Positions 8,960-20,457 of a stretch of 64,000 nucleotides of DNA are shown in pieces. The stretch covers positions 369,690 to 433,689 of the forward strand of contig NZ_JAJALI010000002.1 in assembly GCF_020523795.1 (NCBI RefSeq), read 5' to 3'. This DNA is from Ancylobacter sp. Lp-2 (GTDB lineage Bacteria > Pseudomonadota > Alphaproteobacteria > Rhizobiales > Xanthobacteraceae). The stretch's first letter is position 1. Each line of letters opens with the position of its first letter. The notes under the pieces are model-generated. The model did no database searches. It was given only the letters and a program-made list of their open reading frames with translations, and was not told the DNA's origin. The translations under genes were made by a program, and so were the position numbers.

Positions 8960-9894
8960 CGCGACGAGCGGGTCACCAGCCAGATGCCGAGCGCGATCGG
9001 CAAAATGCCAATGATATCAAGGGCAGGCACGCGCTCGCCGAGCAGCAGCCAACCGAAGAACAGGCCAAGCGGCGGCATGGCGAAATGCAGGCTGGAGGCG
9101 GCGGTCGCGCTCGACCGCGTCAGCAGGAAGAACCACAGCCCGTAGCCGCCGATCGACACCGCGAAGACGAGGAAGCCCAGCCCGACAAGGAACCCGCCGG
9201 TGACATGCACATCGGCGAGGCTTTCGGTGAGCGCAGCGAAGGGCAGCAGCACCACCGCGCCGGTGAGGCACTGGATGGCATTGCCGGTCCACACGCCGCC
9301 GCGCGGCTTGAAATATTTGAAGGCCAGCGTGCCGGCGGCGAGGCCGAGCATGCCGATGCCGATCAGCAGCGTGCCGAACGCATCCTCGTGCCCGCCGACG
9401 AGCCGCGAGCGCAGCACGATGACCACGCCGAGGAGGCCGAGCCCGAGCCCGAGCCACTTGGTGAGGTTCAGCCGCTCTCCCAGCAGTGGCCCGGCGAGCA
9501 GCGCCACCACCAGCGGGTTGCAGCTGATCAGTACCGCATTGTAGCCGGACGAGGTGATGGTCAGCCCGATCCAGTTCACCCCGAGATAGACGGCATTGTT
9601 GAGGATGCCGCACAGGATCAGCGCGTAGACGTCGCGCCGGCGCATGCTGGCGAGCCTGGCCCTGCCGTCCACTTTCGCCGCCAGCGCCAGCATGATGCCG
9701 CCGGCCAGCGTCAGGCGCACCACCAGCAGGATGAGCGGCGGGCAGTCCATCAGCGCCATCTTGGCGAAGGCGAAGGCCGAGGACCACAACAGGCAGAAGG
9801 CCAGCACCAGCGCGAACAACTGGCGGCTCGACACCGCGCCGGCACCCTCGGCGGGGAGGGTGGCATTGCCACCTGACAGGGAATTCTGGCTCAT
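8914..9894 (-). CDS. EamA/DMT-family transporter
   Basis: A 326-residue inner-membrane protein with ten predicted helices and the duplicated EamA fold (first copy from LFALVLAFCLLWSSAFAFAK, second from about residue 170). Members export amino acids, purines or other metabolites; the cargo cannot be assigned. The ATG at 9894 was taken because the upstream part of the open frame is arginine-rich and not membrane-like. The 3' end overlaps the convergent flavin oxidoreductase gene by 46 bases. A 7-base inverted repeat lies 76 bases upstream of the start. Confidence 0.8.
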   Translation of the reverse strand: MSQNSLSGGNATLPAEGAGAVSSRQLFALVLAFCLLWSSAFAFAKMALMDCPPLILLVVRLTLAGGIMLALAAKVDGRARLASMRRRDVYALILCGILNNAVYLGVNWIGLTITSSGYNAVLISCNPLVVALLAGPLLGERLNLTKWLGLGLGLLGVVIVLRSRLVGGHEDAFGTLLIGIGMLGLAAGTLAFKYFKPRGGVWTGNAIQCLTGAVVLLPFAALTESLADVHVTGGFLVGLGFLVFAVSIGGYGLWFFLLTRSSATAASSLHFAMPPLGLFFGWLLLGERVPALDIIGILPIALGIWLVTRSSRQAGTDRPAISASNS

Positions 9895-9969
9895 CTCGGC
9901 GCCTCGGAACGCTTGGTCCGTGAAAGTCGCGCGACCATAGGCGCCCCTGCCGGCATCGGGAAACGAGAT

Positions 9970-9993
9970 GTTCCGATAGGGGGCATTCGGAAC
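9970..9993. promoter_or_regulatory. Inverted repeat upstream of the EamA gene
   Basis: GTTCCGA, ten bases, then TCGGAAC: a perfect 7-base dyad with the spacing of a dimeric-repressor site. It lies in the divergent interval between the EamA transporter and the kdp operon, nearer the former. Function is inferred only. Confidence 0.3.
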
Positions 9994-10050
9994 GTCGATG
10001 ACCACCGGGTGACCGCCGCGACACCCACGCCCCCCGGCACGTCGCCGTGT

Positions 10051-10069
10051 CTTTACGCTTTCCTTATGC
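10051..10069 (+). promoter_or_regulatory. Candidate KdpE-type site upstream of kdp
   Basis: CTTTACGCTTTCCTTATGC is a T-rich island in GC-rich DNA, 81-99 bases before the first small ORF of the kdp operon. Its TTTACG and TTAT elements loosely recall the TTTATA/TTTACA repeats bound by E. coli KdpE. This is the only such sequence in the interval, but the match is weak. Confidence 0.25.
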
Positions 10070-10149
10070 GCGGCCCGTGCATCCGCAATCGAAACCTGAC
10101 CCGTACCGGGCGCAATCTCCCGCGATCCTGAAACCTTGGGAGCTCTGCC

Positions 10150-10236
10150 ATGGCAGACGTCGTTTTTCTCCTGGTCGGCATCGCCGCGCTCGCTGCGCTC
10201 GGCGTCTATGCCCGCCTCCTCGCCCGGCTGTCGTGA
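10150..10236 (+). CDS. 28-residue single-helix membrane peptide preceding kdpF
   Basis: A small open frame starting at an ATG seven bases after GGGAG and ending in TGA eleven bases before kdpF. The peptide begins MADVVFLLVGIAALAALGVY and ends with a basic tail ARLLARLS, so it should be a single inner-membrane helix. It is not KdpF, which is the next ORF and has the expected sequence. Size, helix and position suggest a second small Kdp-associated peptide or a coupled leader. Comparable short peptides occur before kdpF in other proteobacteria, as I recall, but the role is unknown. Confidence 0.6.
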   Translation: MADVVFLLVGIAALAALGVYARLLARLS

Positions 10237-10246
10237 GGCCGCAATC

Positions 10247-10333
10247 ATGATCGAACCGCTTCTGGGGCTCGCCGTGGCCCTCGCGCTCGGCGCCTATCTC
10301 GTGGTGACGCTGCTGCGTCCCGAGCGCTTCTGA
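10247..10333 (+). CDS. kdpF: Potassium-transporting ATPase subunit KdpF
   Basis: A 28-residue single-helix peptide ([17 protein letters not shown]..., ending LLRPERF) that stabilises the KdpABC complex in the inner membrane. Length, one helix and the charged C-terminal xPExF end match KdpF of other bacteria (29 residues in E. coli, ending in NAEAF). It lies 19 bases before kdpA. Confidence 0.88.
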   Translation: MIEPLLGLAVALALGAYLVVTLLRPERF

Positions 10334-10352
10334 ACGACGGGAGACAACAACA

Positions 10353-12062
10353 ATGACACTCGTCGGATGGGCGCAGATCGCCGTCCTGTTCCTCCTCGTA
10401 CTCGTCACCGTCAAGCCGCTCGGCCTCTACATGGCCCGCGTCTTCTCCGGCGAGCGGACCTTCCTCTCACCCGTGCTTTCCCCGGTCGAGCGCGGCTTCT
10501 ACCGCCTGTCGGGCATTGACGAGAACCGCGAGCAGGGCTGGCTCGCCTACACGCTGGCCATGCTGGCCTTCTCGGTGATCGGCTTCGTGTCGCTCTATGC
10601 GATCATGCGTTTCCAGGACGTGCTGCCGCTGAATCCGCAGGGCTTCCCGGCGGTGCCGCCGGACCTTGCTTTCAACACCGCGGTCAGCTTCCTCACCAAC
10701 ACCAACTGGCAGAACTATGCCGGCGAGACCACGATGAGCCATCTCACCCAGATGGCCGGGCTCACCGTGCACAACTTCACCTCGGCGGCGACCGGCATCG
10801 CGCTGGCCATGGCCGTCACCCGCGCCTTCGCCCGCTCCAAGGCGACCACGCTCGGCAATTTCTGGGTCGATCTCGTCCGCGCCAATCTCTACGTGCTGCT
10901 GCCCTTCGCGGTGGTGACGGCGCTGGTGTTCGTCGCCATGGGGCTGCCGCAGACGCTCGACGCCTCGGTCACCGCCACCACGCTGGAAGGCGCGCAGCAG
11001 ACCATTGCGCTCGGCCCGGTGGCCAGCCAGGAGGCGATCAAGCAGATCGGCACCAATGGCGGCGGCTTCTTCAACGTCAATGCCGCGCATCCGTTCGAGA
11101 ACCCGACGGCGCTGTCGAACCTCCTCAACATCTACGTCATGCTGGCGATCTCCGCGGCGCTGGTCATCACCTTCGGCCAGATGGTCGGCGACCGCCGGCA
11201 GGGCTGGGCGTTCCTCGCCACCATCGCGGTGCTGCTCATCGCCGGCGTCGGCTTCGTCTACTGGGCGGAGACCTATGGCAACCCGATCCTGACCAGCCTC
11301 GGCCTCGACCCGTCCATGGGCAACATGGAGGGCAAGGAGGTGCGGTTCGGCCAGTCGGCGAGCGCGCTCTATGCCGCGGTCACTACCGGCCTGTCGGATG
11401 GCGGCGTCAACGCCATGCACGGCTCGTTCACCGGTCTCGGCGGCATGGTGCCGATGTTCCTCATCCAGCTCGGCGAAGTGCTGCCAGGCGGCACTGGCTC
11501 GGGCCTCTACGGCCTGATCGTCTTCGCGCTGCTCTCGGTGTTCGTCGCCGGCCTGATGGTCGGGCGCACGCCGGAATTCCTCGGCAAGAAGATCGAGGGC
11601 CGCGAGATGAAGTACGCCGTGCTGGCGATCCTCATCCTGCCGCTCGCCATTCTCGGCTTCGCGGCGATCTCGGCCATGCTGCCCTTCGCGGTGGCGAGCG
11701 TCGGCACACCGGGTCCGCACGGCCTGTCGGAGATCCTCTACGGCTTCACCTCGGCGGCTGGCAATAACGGCTCGGCCTTTGGCGGCCTCACCGGCAACAC
11801 GCCCTGGTACAACACCACCCTCGGCATCGCCATGCTGCTCGGCCGCTTCGCCTATGTCATCCCGGTCATGGCGCTCGCCGGCTCCATCGCGGCCAAGGTG
11901 AAGGCGCCGGTCTCGGCGGGCACCTTTCCCACCCATACGCCGCTCTTCGTCGGCCTGTTGATCGGCATCATCCTGATCCTGGGCGGCCTGCAATTCTTCC
12001 CCGCACTCGCCCTCGGGCCGATCGTCGAGCAGTTCGCCATGCTCGCCGGCCAGACCTTCTGA
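10353..12062 (+). CDS. kdpA: Potassium-transporting ATPase, potassium-binding subunit KdpA
   Basis: A 569-residue inner-membrane channel-like subunit of the high-affinity K+ pump, related to Trk/Ktr/KcsA-type proteins. The four filter regions are visible: [45 protein letters not shown], and [21 protein letters not shown]. Length is close to the 557 of E. coli KdpA. A GGGAG ribosome site lies upstream of the ATG. It sits between kdpF and kdpB in the standard order. Confidence 0.97.
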   Translation: MTLVGWAQIAVLFLLVLVTVKPLGLYMARVFSGERTFLSPVLSPVERGFYRLSGIDENREQGWLAYTLAMLAFSVIGFVSLYAIMRFQDVLPLNPQGFPAVPPDLAFNTAVSFLTNTNWQNYAGETTMSHLTQMAGLTVHNFTSAATGIALAMAVTRAFARSKATTLGNFWVDLVRANLYVLLPFAVVTALVFVAMGLPQTLDASVTATTLEGAQQTIALGPVASQEAIKQIGTNGGGFFNVNAAHPFENPTALSNLLNIYVMLAISAALVITFGQMVGDRRQGWAFLATIAVLLIAGVGFVYWAETYGNPILTSLGLDPSMGNMEGKEVRFGQSASALYAAVTTGLSDGGVNAMHGSFTGLGGMVPMFLIQLGEVLPGGTGSGLYGLIVFALLSVFVAGLMVGRTPEFLGKKIEGREMKYAVLAILILPLAILGFAAISAMLPFAVASVGTPGPHGLSEILYGFTSAAGNNGSAFGGLTGNTPWYNTTLGIAMLLGRFAYVIPVMALAGSIAAKVKAPVSAGTFPTHTPLFVGLLIGIILILGGLQFFPALALGPIVEQFAMLAGQTF

Positions 12063-12073
12063 GGTTCCGACCC

Positions 12074-14137
<2,064 letters not shown>

Positions 14138-14139
14138 TC

Positions 14140-14709
14140 ATGTTGAAGCATCTTCGTCCTGCTATCGTTCTCACCGTACTTCTCACTGCACTGCTCGGTC
14201 TGGCCTATCCGCTCGCCATCACCGGCATTGCGGGGGCGGCCCTGCCGGCACAGGCGAGCGGCAGCCTCGTCACCCGCAACGGTACTCTGGTGGGCTCAGT
14301 CCTGATCGGCCAGAGCTTCGCCTCCGAGCGGTATTTCTGGTCGCGCCCCTCGGCCACCGGCCCGGATCCCTACAATGCCGGGGCGTCCTCCGGCTCCAAT
14401 CTCGGCCCGACGGCCGCCAAGCTGAAGGACCGGGTCGCCGCCGACGTCGAGAAGCTGCGCGGTGCCGGCATCGAGGGCGATATCCCCGCGGATGCCGTCA
14501 CCACCTCCGGTTCGGGTCTCGACCCGGACATCTCGCCGGACTTCGCCCGCGCCCAGGTCGCCCGCGTCGCCAAGGCGCGCGGCCTCGACGCTGCCGCGGT
14601 CGATGCCCTCGTCGACCGCAACGTGCAAGGGCGCGAACTCGGCTTCCTCGGCGAGCCGCGGGTCAATGTGCTAAGGCTCAACCTCGCGCTCGACGGACTG
14701 AAGAGCTGA
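14140..14709 (+). CDS. kdpC: Potassium-transporting ATPase subunit KdpC
   Basis: A 189-residue subunit with one N-terminal helix ([20 protein letters not shown] region) and a periplasmic domain that raises ATP affinity of the pump. Diagnostic segments are [21 protein letters not shown], the [10 protein letters not shown] stretch and [18 protein letters not shown] at the C terminus. The ATG at 14140 is preferred. A GTG two codons upstream overlaps the kdpB stop and would also work. Length equals the family norm of about 190. Confidence 0.95.
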   Translation: MLKHLRPAIVLTVLLTALLGLAYPLAITGIAGAALPAQASGSLVTRNGTLVGSVLIGQSFASERYFWSRPSATGPDPYNAGASSGSNLGPTAAKLKDRVAADVEKLRGAGIEGDIPADAVTTSGSGLDPDISPDFARAQVARVAKARGLDAAAVDALVDRNVQGRELGFLGEPRVNVLRLNLALDGLKS

Positions 14710-14724
14710 CGGGATTTCAACGAG

Positions 14725-17460
14725 ATGGCGGCAACCGAGCCCCGTGACGAGGGCAGGCCGGATCCGGACGCGCTGCTGGCGGTGATGCGCCAGGAAACGC
14801 GGCCGGACGGCACGCGCGCCGACGGGCGCGGCCGCCTCACCATCTTCCTCGGCGCCGCTCCGGGCGTGGGCAAGACCTATGCGATGCTTGCCCGCGCCCG
14901 CAAGCTCAAGGCCGACATCGTGGTCGGCCTCGCCGAGACCCATGGCCGTTCCGAGACTGCCGAGCTGCTCGACGGCCTCGAGGTCCTGCCGCGCCGGCGC
15001 GTGCCCTATAAGGGCCGCGTCATCGAGACCTTCGACCTCGACGCCGCGCTGGCCCGCAAGCCGCGCATCCTGATTCTCGACGAGCTCGCCTCCTCGAATC
15101 CCGAGGGCTCGCGCCATCCCAAGCGCTTCCAGGACATCGAGGAACTGCTGGCCGCCGGCATCGACGTCTGGACGGCGCTGAACATCCAGCACCTCGAAAG
15201 CCTCGCCGATGTGGTGGCCAACATCACCGGCATCCATGTCCGCGAGCAGGTGCCGGACACCGTGCTGCAGAAGGCCGACGAGATCGTGCTCGTCGACCTG
15301 CCGCCGGCGGAACTGATCGAGCGGCTCAAGGACGGCAAGGTCTATCTGCCGGAGAGCGCGCGGCGCGCCTCCGAGCGGTTCTTCCGCCTCGGCAACCTCA
15401 CCGCGCTGCGCGAGCTGGCGCTGCGCCGCACCGCCGACCGCGTCGACGACGACATGGTCGACTATCTCAAGGGCCACGCCATCGAGGGGGCCTGGGCCTC
15501 CTCCGAGCGGCTGCTGGTCTGTGTCGGCGCCGATGTGCTGTCGGAAAAGGTGGTGCGCGAGGCGAGCCGGCTGGCCTCCGGCCTCAACGCCTCCTGGACC
15601 GTGGTGTCGCTGGAGCGTGCCGACCGCGAGACCGGGGAGGGCGCTCCGGCGCGCATCGATGAATTGCTGCGCCTCGCCGAACGGCTGGGGGCGGAGACGC
15701 GGCGGATCACCGCCAACGACTTCGTCACCGAGCTCATCCGCCTCGCGCGCCGCGAGCACGTCACCCAGATCGTCATTGGCGCCCCGAACCGCCGTCGCTG
15801 GCCCTTGCTGCGTCGGCCGTCGCTCGCCGACGAGATCGTCGCCCAGGTGCCCGGCATCGCCGTGCACATCGTCACCAGCGACCAGGCCGAGGACACCTTG
15901 GCGCCGCGCCGCCGCACTCGCCGGCCGCGCGAGCTGGCCCGCAGCGCCGTGTATGCGGTCGCCAGCGTCGTTGCCGCCGCGCTGATCGGCACCGCCATCG
16001 AGCGGACGATGCACCTGCCCAATGTCTCGCTGCTGTTCATGATGGCGGTGGTGGTGGCGGCGATCCGCGCCGGCTACGGCGCCGCCCTCCTGGCCGCCAT
16101 ATTGTCAGGCCTCGCCTACAATTACTTCTTCATCCCGCCGCTCTACACCTTCACCATCGCCTCGCCGCACGAGGTGTTCGCCTTCGTGGTGTTCCTGCTC
16201 GCCGCGCTGCTGGCCGGCGGCCTGGCCTCGCGGGTGAGCGAGCAGGCGCGCACCGCCCGGGCGCGGGCGAGTTCGCTGCAATCGCTGTATGATTTCTCGC
16301 GCAAGCTCTCCGGCAATGCCGAGGCCGAGGACGTGCTCTGGGCGGCGGTGTCGCAACTGCACGAGACCTTCGGCCGTCCGGCAGCGATCCTCACCTCGCA
16401 GAACGGCGCGGTGGCGCTGGCCGCCGCCTGGCCGCCCGACGCCGATCTCGAGGTTGGCGACATGAGCGCCGCGCGCTGGGCCTTCGAGCACCGCGAGGCC
16501 GCCGGGCGCGACACCGGCACACTGCCATCTAGCCGCTGGCAGTTCCGGCCGATGACCAGCCCGCACGGGGTGGTCGGCATTCTCGGCCTGCGCTGGGATG
16601 GCGAGCCCTTCGACGGCGCCGCCGAGCCGATGCTGGCGGCGATCATGGACCAGACCGCCATCGCGCTCGACCGGGCGCGGCTGGCCGAGCAGAGCATCGC
16701 CCAGGCGGCGCGGCTGCAGAGCGACAGCCTGCGCACCGCGCTGCTGTCCTCGATCTCGCACGATCTGCGCACGCCGCTCGCCACCATCACCGGCGCGGTG
16801 ACCAGCCTGCGCCAGCTCGGCACGCGCATGGACGCGGCGAGCCGCGACGACCTGCTCGCCACCATCGAGGAGGAGGGCGGGCGGCTGTCGCGCTTCGTCT
16901 CCAACCTGCTCGACATGACCCGCATCGAGTCCGGCACGCTGGAGGCGCGGCGCGATTGGCTCGACGTCGGCGACGTCATCCGCGCCGCGGTGGAGCGGTG
17001 CGCCCGCTATTACCCCCAGCTGGTCATCGACGTATCGATCGCGCCCACGCTGCCGCTGATGCAGGGGGACAGCGTGCTGCTCGGCCAGGTGCTGTTCAAC
17101 CTGCTCGACAACGCCGCCAAATACGCCGCCGGCGAGCCGGTGCGGATCTTCGCCCGCACCGAGGGAGGCGAGATCGTCATTTCGGTGACGGATGCCGGCA
17201 AGGGAATCGCGCCCGGGGATATCGACAAGGTGTTCGAAAAGTTCTTTCGTCCCGGCTCGCCGGACGGGCGCCCGCCCGGCACCGGATTGGGATTGTCGAT
17301 CGCGCGAGGTTTCGTCGACGCCATGGGCGGCAGTATCAAGGCCGAGAGCCCGGCCACCCGGCGACGCGGCACCCGCATGGTGCTGCGGTTCCCGATTCCG
17401 CCCGGCGAGGTATCCGCCGCGTCGCCGGAGGCGCCCCTGCCGGAGACGCCTGCATCATGA
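14725..17460 (+). CDS. kdpD: Sensor histidine kinase KdpD
   Basis: A 911-residue membrane kinase that reports K+ limitation or osmotic stress to KdpE. In order: the cytosolic KdpD domain with Walker A GAAPGVGKT (residues 43-51), a universal-stress-like domain to about 390, four clustered membrane helices at roughly 405-505, a GAF-like region, the phosphorylated His679 in SISHDLRTPLATITG, and an ATPase domain with NLLDNAAKY and the GTGLGLSI motif. It starts 15 bases after kdpC and its stop overlaps the kdpE start as ATGA, so sensor and regulator are coupled in one operon with the pump. Confidence 0.96.
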   Translation: MAATEPRDEGRPDPDALLAVMRQETRPDGTRADGRGRLTIFLGAAPGVGKTYAMLARARKLKADIVVGLAETHGRSETAELLDGLEVLPRRRVPYKGRVIETFDLDAALARKPRILILDELASSNPEGSRHPKRFQDIEELLAAGIDVWTALNIQHLESLADVVANITGIHVREQVPDTVLQKADEIVLVDLPPAELIERLKDGKVYLPESARRASERFFRLGNLTALRELALRRTADRVDDDMVDYLKGHAIEGAWASSERLLVCVGADVLSEKVVREASRLASGLNASWTVVSLERADRETGEGAPARIDELLRLAERLGAETRRITANDFVTELIRLARREHVTQIVIGAPNRRRWPLLRRPSLADEIVAQVPGIAVHIVTSDQAEDTLAPRRRTRRPRELARSAVYAVASVVAAALIGTAIERTMHLPNVSLLFMMAVVVAAIRAGYGAALLAAILSGLAYNYFFIPPLYTFTIASPHEVFAFVVFLLAALLAGGLASRVSEQARTARARASSLQSLYDFSRKLSGNAEAEDVLWAAVSQLHETFGRPAAILTSQNGAVALAAAWPPDADLEVGDMSAARWAFEHREAAGRDTGTLPSSRWQFRPMTSPHGVVGILGLRWDGEPFDGAAEPMLAAIMDQTAIALDRARLAEQSIAQAARLQSDSLRTALLSSISHDLRTPLATITGAVTSLRQLGTRMDAASRDDLLATIEEEGGRLSRFVSNLLDMTRIESGTLEARRDWLDVGDVIRAAVERCARYYPQLVIDVSIAPTLPLMQGDSVLLGQVLFNLLDNAAKYAAGEPVRIFARTEGGEIVISVTDAGKGIAPGDIDKVFEKFFRPGSPDGRPPGTGLGLSIARGFVDAMGGSIKAESPATRRRGTRMVLRFPIPPGEVSAASPEAPLPETPAS

Positions 17461-18143
17461 GCGCCGACCGTATTCTCGTCGTCGACGACGAGCCGCAGAT
17501 CCATCGTTTCCTGCGCCCCGCGCTCAGCGCCGCCGGCTACGACGTCGTGGAAGCGTCGACCGGCGCGGCGGCGCTGAAGGCGGCGGCGACGGCGGCGCCC
17601 GATGTCGTCATCCTCGATCTCGGCCTGCCCGATATGGACGGCAAGGACGTCGTCGCCCAGTTGCGCGGCTGGTCGCAGGTGCCGATCATCATCCTCTCCG
17701 CCCGCGACCGCGAGAGCGAGAAGATCGCCGCCCTCGACCTCGGCGCCGACGATTATGTCGAGAAGCCCTTCGGCATCGGCGAGCTCACAGCCCGCATCCG
17801 CGCCGCGCTGCGCCATCGCCTCGCCGCCGATGCGGAGGCCGATCACGTCGAGGTGGACGGCCTCGTCATCGACACGCTGCGTCGCCTCGTCAGCCGCGAC
17901 GGCGCGCCGGTGAAGCTCACGCCGAAGGAATACGACCTGCTGGCGCTGCTGGCCCGGCATACGGGGCGGGTGGTCACTCACCGCACCCTGCTCACCTCGA
18001 TCTGGGGTCCCGCCCATGGCGAGGACCTGCATTATCTCCGAGTGTTCATCGGCCAGCTACGCGCCAAGATCGAGCGCGATCCCACCCGGCCGGCGATCAT
18101 CCGCACCGAACCGGGCGTCGGCTACCGCTTCATGGCGGAATGA
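17457..18143 (+). CDS. kdpE: Response regulator KdpE
   Basis: A 228-residue OmpR/PhoB-class DNA-binding regulator of the kdp operon. The receiver domain holds the acidic pair Asp10-Asp11, the phospho-acceptor Asp54 (VILDLGLPDMDG) and a lysine in VEKPF. The C-terminal winged helix carries LTPKEYDLLALLARHTGRVV and GVGYRF. It overlaps kdpD by four bases. Its stop lies only three bases from the stop of the convergent hydrolase gene, with no visible intrinsic terminator between them. Confidence 0.95.
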   Translation: MSADRILVVDDEPQIHRFLRPALSAAGYDVVEASTGAAALKAAATAAPDVVILDLGLPDMDGKDVVAQLRGWSQVPIIILSARDRESEKIAALDLGADDYVEKPFGIGELTARIRAALRHRLAADAEADHVEVDGLVIDTLRRLVSRDGAPVKLTPKEYDLLALLARHTGRVVTHRTLLTSIWGPAHGEDLHYLRVFIGQLRAKIERDPTRPAIIRTEPGVGYRFMAE

Positions 18144-18146
18144 ACG

Positions 18147-18890
18147 TCAGGCGATGCCGTCGAGCAGGTCGGCGACCTCGTCGGGCATGCTGAGGAAGGG
18201 CGAGTGGCCGGCATCGAGCTGGTGCACGGTCGCACCCGGCACGGCGGCCTGCATCTCGCGCTGCACCGGCAGCGGCAGGGCGCAGTCCTGCAGGCATTCG
18301 ACATAGTGCCGCTCCAGCTGGCCGTAGCGGCTCGGCGTGACGGTCGAGACCGCCGCGAACGGCACATGCGGCGTGACCGGGATGAGGTTGGGCAGCGCCA
18401 CCTCGATCTGGTGCGGCGTGCAGTCGGAATAGAGCGAGCGCACGATGAGGTGGCGCTTGGTGAAGTCGAGGCCCAGCCCTTCGCGCGTCACGCGCAGCAT
18501 GCCCTGCGTCTCGAGGATCGCCGGATGCCGGAGATGGGTCTGCGTCATCACGAAGTCGCGGGCGCTCTTGCCGTTCGGCGCCATGAAGCCGGTGAGATAG
18601 ACCAGCGCCTGCACGCGCTCCGGCATCAGCTCGCCGAGCCAGCTGGCGGTGGCGCCCCCGACGCTGTGGCCGACGAGGATCGCCCGGCCCTCGATGTCCT
18701 CCAGCGCGGCGCGGGCGCTAGCAGCATAGGTCGGAAGGTCTGGAATATGGGCGATGGGCGTCGGGTCGAAGCCGTGCCCGGCCATATCGGGGGTGATCAC
18801 CGCATGGCCCATGGCCGCGAGCCGATTCGCCACCTGCACGAAGCAGCCGCCCCAGTGCCAGGCACCGTGAATGAGGATGAAGGTCGCCAT
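18147..18890 (-). CDS. Alpha/beta-fold hydrolase, methylesterase-like
   Basis: A 247-residue cytosolic hydrolase. The oxyanion segment LIHGAWHWGGCF near the N terminus, nucleophile Ser76 in GHSVGG and a late DAGHSPF histidine make a complete triad. The general layout resembles the plant methylesterase/hydroxynitrile-lyase group of small esterases. Substrate is unknown. It is convergent with kdpE and divergent from eutB, so it probably forms its own transcript with the promoter in 18891-19058. Confidence 0.72.
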   Translation of the reverse strand: MATFILIHGAWHWGGCFVQVANRLAAMGHAVITPDMAGHGFDPTPIAHIPDLPTYAASARAALEDIEGRAILVGHSVGGATASWLGELMPERVQALVYLTGFMAPNGKSARDFVMTQTHLRHPAILETQGMLRVTREGLGLDFTKRHLIVRSLYSDCTPHQIEVALPNLIPVTPHVPFAAVSTVTPSRYGQLERHYVECLQDCALPLPVQREMQAAVPGATVHQLDAGHSPFLSMPDEVADLLDGIA

Positions 18891-18910
18891 CGATTCCTCG
18901 CCATTCGATC

Positions 18911-18929
18911 TGGTATTTTGTGCGCCGTC
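18911..18929 (+). promoter_or_regulatory. Candidate upstream motif of eutB
   Basis: TGGTATTTTGTG, four bases, GTC: the same arrangement as upstream of oxlT at 32-50. It lies 130-148 bases before the eutB start and just upstream of the divergent hydrolase gene. A shared regulator is a guess. Confidence 0.25.
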
Positions 18930-19058
18930 CTAGACCCCGGCCCGCCCGCCGTCCAGAGCCCGAACATGCGCGGTGCCGGCTTCCGTCGCCCGCCCGGTCG
19001 GAGTATGTTTTTGCGCCATGGCGCCGGATTGGGCAGCGGGCGCCGGGCGGGAGCAAAC

Positions 19059-20447
19059 ATGCCGTATCGTCACCTCATCGGGCCGCGCAGCTACGTTTTC
19101 GCCGATCTCAAGGAGTTGATGGCCAAGGCTACGCCGCTGCGTTCCGGCGACATGCTGGCCGGCATCGCCGCCACCTCGGCGGAGGAGAACGTCGCCGCCC
19201 GCATGTGCCTCGCCGAGGTGCCGCTCGCCACCTTCCTCACCGAGGCGCTGGTGCCCTACGAGGCCGACGAGGTCACCCGGCTGATCATCGACACGCACGA
19301 TGCGAGCGCCTTCCGCCCGGTCTCCCACATGACGGTCGGCGACTTCCGCGACTTCCTGCTGTCCGATGCCGCCTCGCCGCAGGCGCTGGCTGCGCTCGCC
19401 CCCGCCGTCACCCCGGAGATGGCGGCGGCGGTGTCGAAGATCATGCGCAACCAGGACCTCATCGCGGTGGCGCGCAAGTGCCGGGTGGTGACGAAGTTCC
19501 GCGACACCATCGGCCTGCCCGGCACCATGGCGGTGCGGCTGCAGCCGAACCATCCCACCGACGACCCGGCCGGCATCACCGCCTCCATCCTCGACGGCCT
19601 GCTCTATGGCTGCGGCGACGCGGTGATCGGCATCAATCCCGCCTCGGACAGCATTCCGGTGCTCAGCGAGCTGCTGAAGCTCACCGACGACATCATCGCC
19701 CGCTTCGACATTCCGACCCAGGCCTGCCTGCTCACCCACGTGACCACCTCCACCGAGGTGATCAATCGCGGCGTGCCGGTCGATCTCGTCTTCCAGTCGA
19801 TCGCCGGGACGCAGGCCGCCAACGCGTCCTTCGGCATCAACCTCGCCACCTTGAGGGAGGGGCACGAGGCGGCCCTCTCGCTGAAGCGCGGCACACTTGG
19901 CGACAATGTGATGTATTTCGAGACAGGGCAGGGCTCGGCGCTGTCAGCCAATGCCCATCACGGCGTCGACCAGCAGACGCTGGAAGCGCGCGCCTATGCG
20001 GTCGCCCGTCCGTTCCGCCCGCTGCTGGTCAACACGGTGGTCGGCTTCATCGGCCCGGAATATCTCTATGACGGCAAGCAGATCATCCGCGCCGGCCTCG
20101 AGGACCATTTCTGCGGCAAGCTGATGGGCGTGCCGCTCGGCTGCGACGTCTGCTACACCAACCACGCCGAAGCCGACCAGGACGACATGGACACGCTGAT
20201 GACGCTGCTCGGCGCGGCCGGCGTCACCTACATCATGGGCATTCCCGGCTCGGACGACGTGATGCTGAACTACCAGTCCACCTCGTTCCACGACCAGCTC
20301 TATCTGCGCGACGTGCTCGGCCTGAAGCGGGCGCCGGAATTCGAGGCGTGGCTGCAATCCATGGGCATCACCGGCCCGGACGGGCGGCTCAAGCCGCAGG
20401 GCGGCGCCAACCCGCTGCTCGCCTACGCCCCCGGCCTCGCGGCGTGA
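19059..20447 (+). CDS. eutB: Ethanolamine ammonia-lyase large subunit
   Basis: A 462-residue TIM-barrel subunit of the adenosylcobalamin-dependent lyase that turns ethanolamine into acetaldehyde and ammonia. Recognisable stretches are SGDMLAGIAATSAEENVAAR, VGDFRDFL, DGLLYGCGDAVIGINPASDS, ETGQGSALSANAHHGVDQQT and MGIPGSDDVMLNYQSTSFHD. E. coli EutB has 453 residues. The ATG at 19059 follows GGGAG by five bases; the open frame upstream lacks homology. It is paired with eutC ten bases later. No microcompartment shell, eutA reactivase or ethanolamine permease is nearby, so this is the simple two-gene form seen in many aerobic proteobacteria. Confidence 0.95.
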   Translation: MPYRHLIGPRSYVFADLKELMAKATPLRSGDMLAGIAATSAEENVAARMCLAEVPLATFLTEALVPYEADEVTRLIIDTHDASAFRPVSHMTVGDFRDFLLSDAASPQALAALAPAVTPEMAAAVSKIMRNQDLIAVARKCRVVTKFRDTIGLPGTMAVRLQPNHPTDDPAGITASILDGLLYGCGDAVIGINPASDSIPVLSELLKLTDDIIARFDIPTQACLLTHVTTSTEVINRGVPVDLVFQSIAGTQAANASFGINLATLREGHEAALSLKRGTLGDNVMYFETGQGSALSANAHHGVDQQTLEARAYAVARPFRPLLVNTVVGFIGPEYLYDGKQIIRAGLEDHFCGKLMGVPLGCDVCYTNHAEADQDDMDTLMTLLGAAGVTYIMGIPGSDDVMLNYQSTSFHDQLYLRDVLGLKRAPEFEAWLQSMGITGPDGRLKPQGGANPLLAYAPGLAA

Positions 20448-20457
20448 GGGCATGGCG

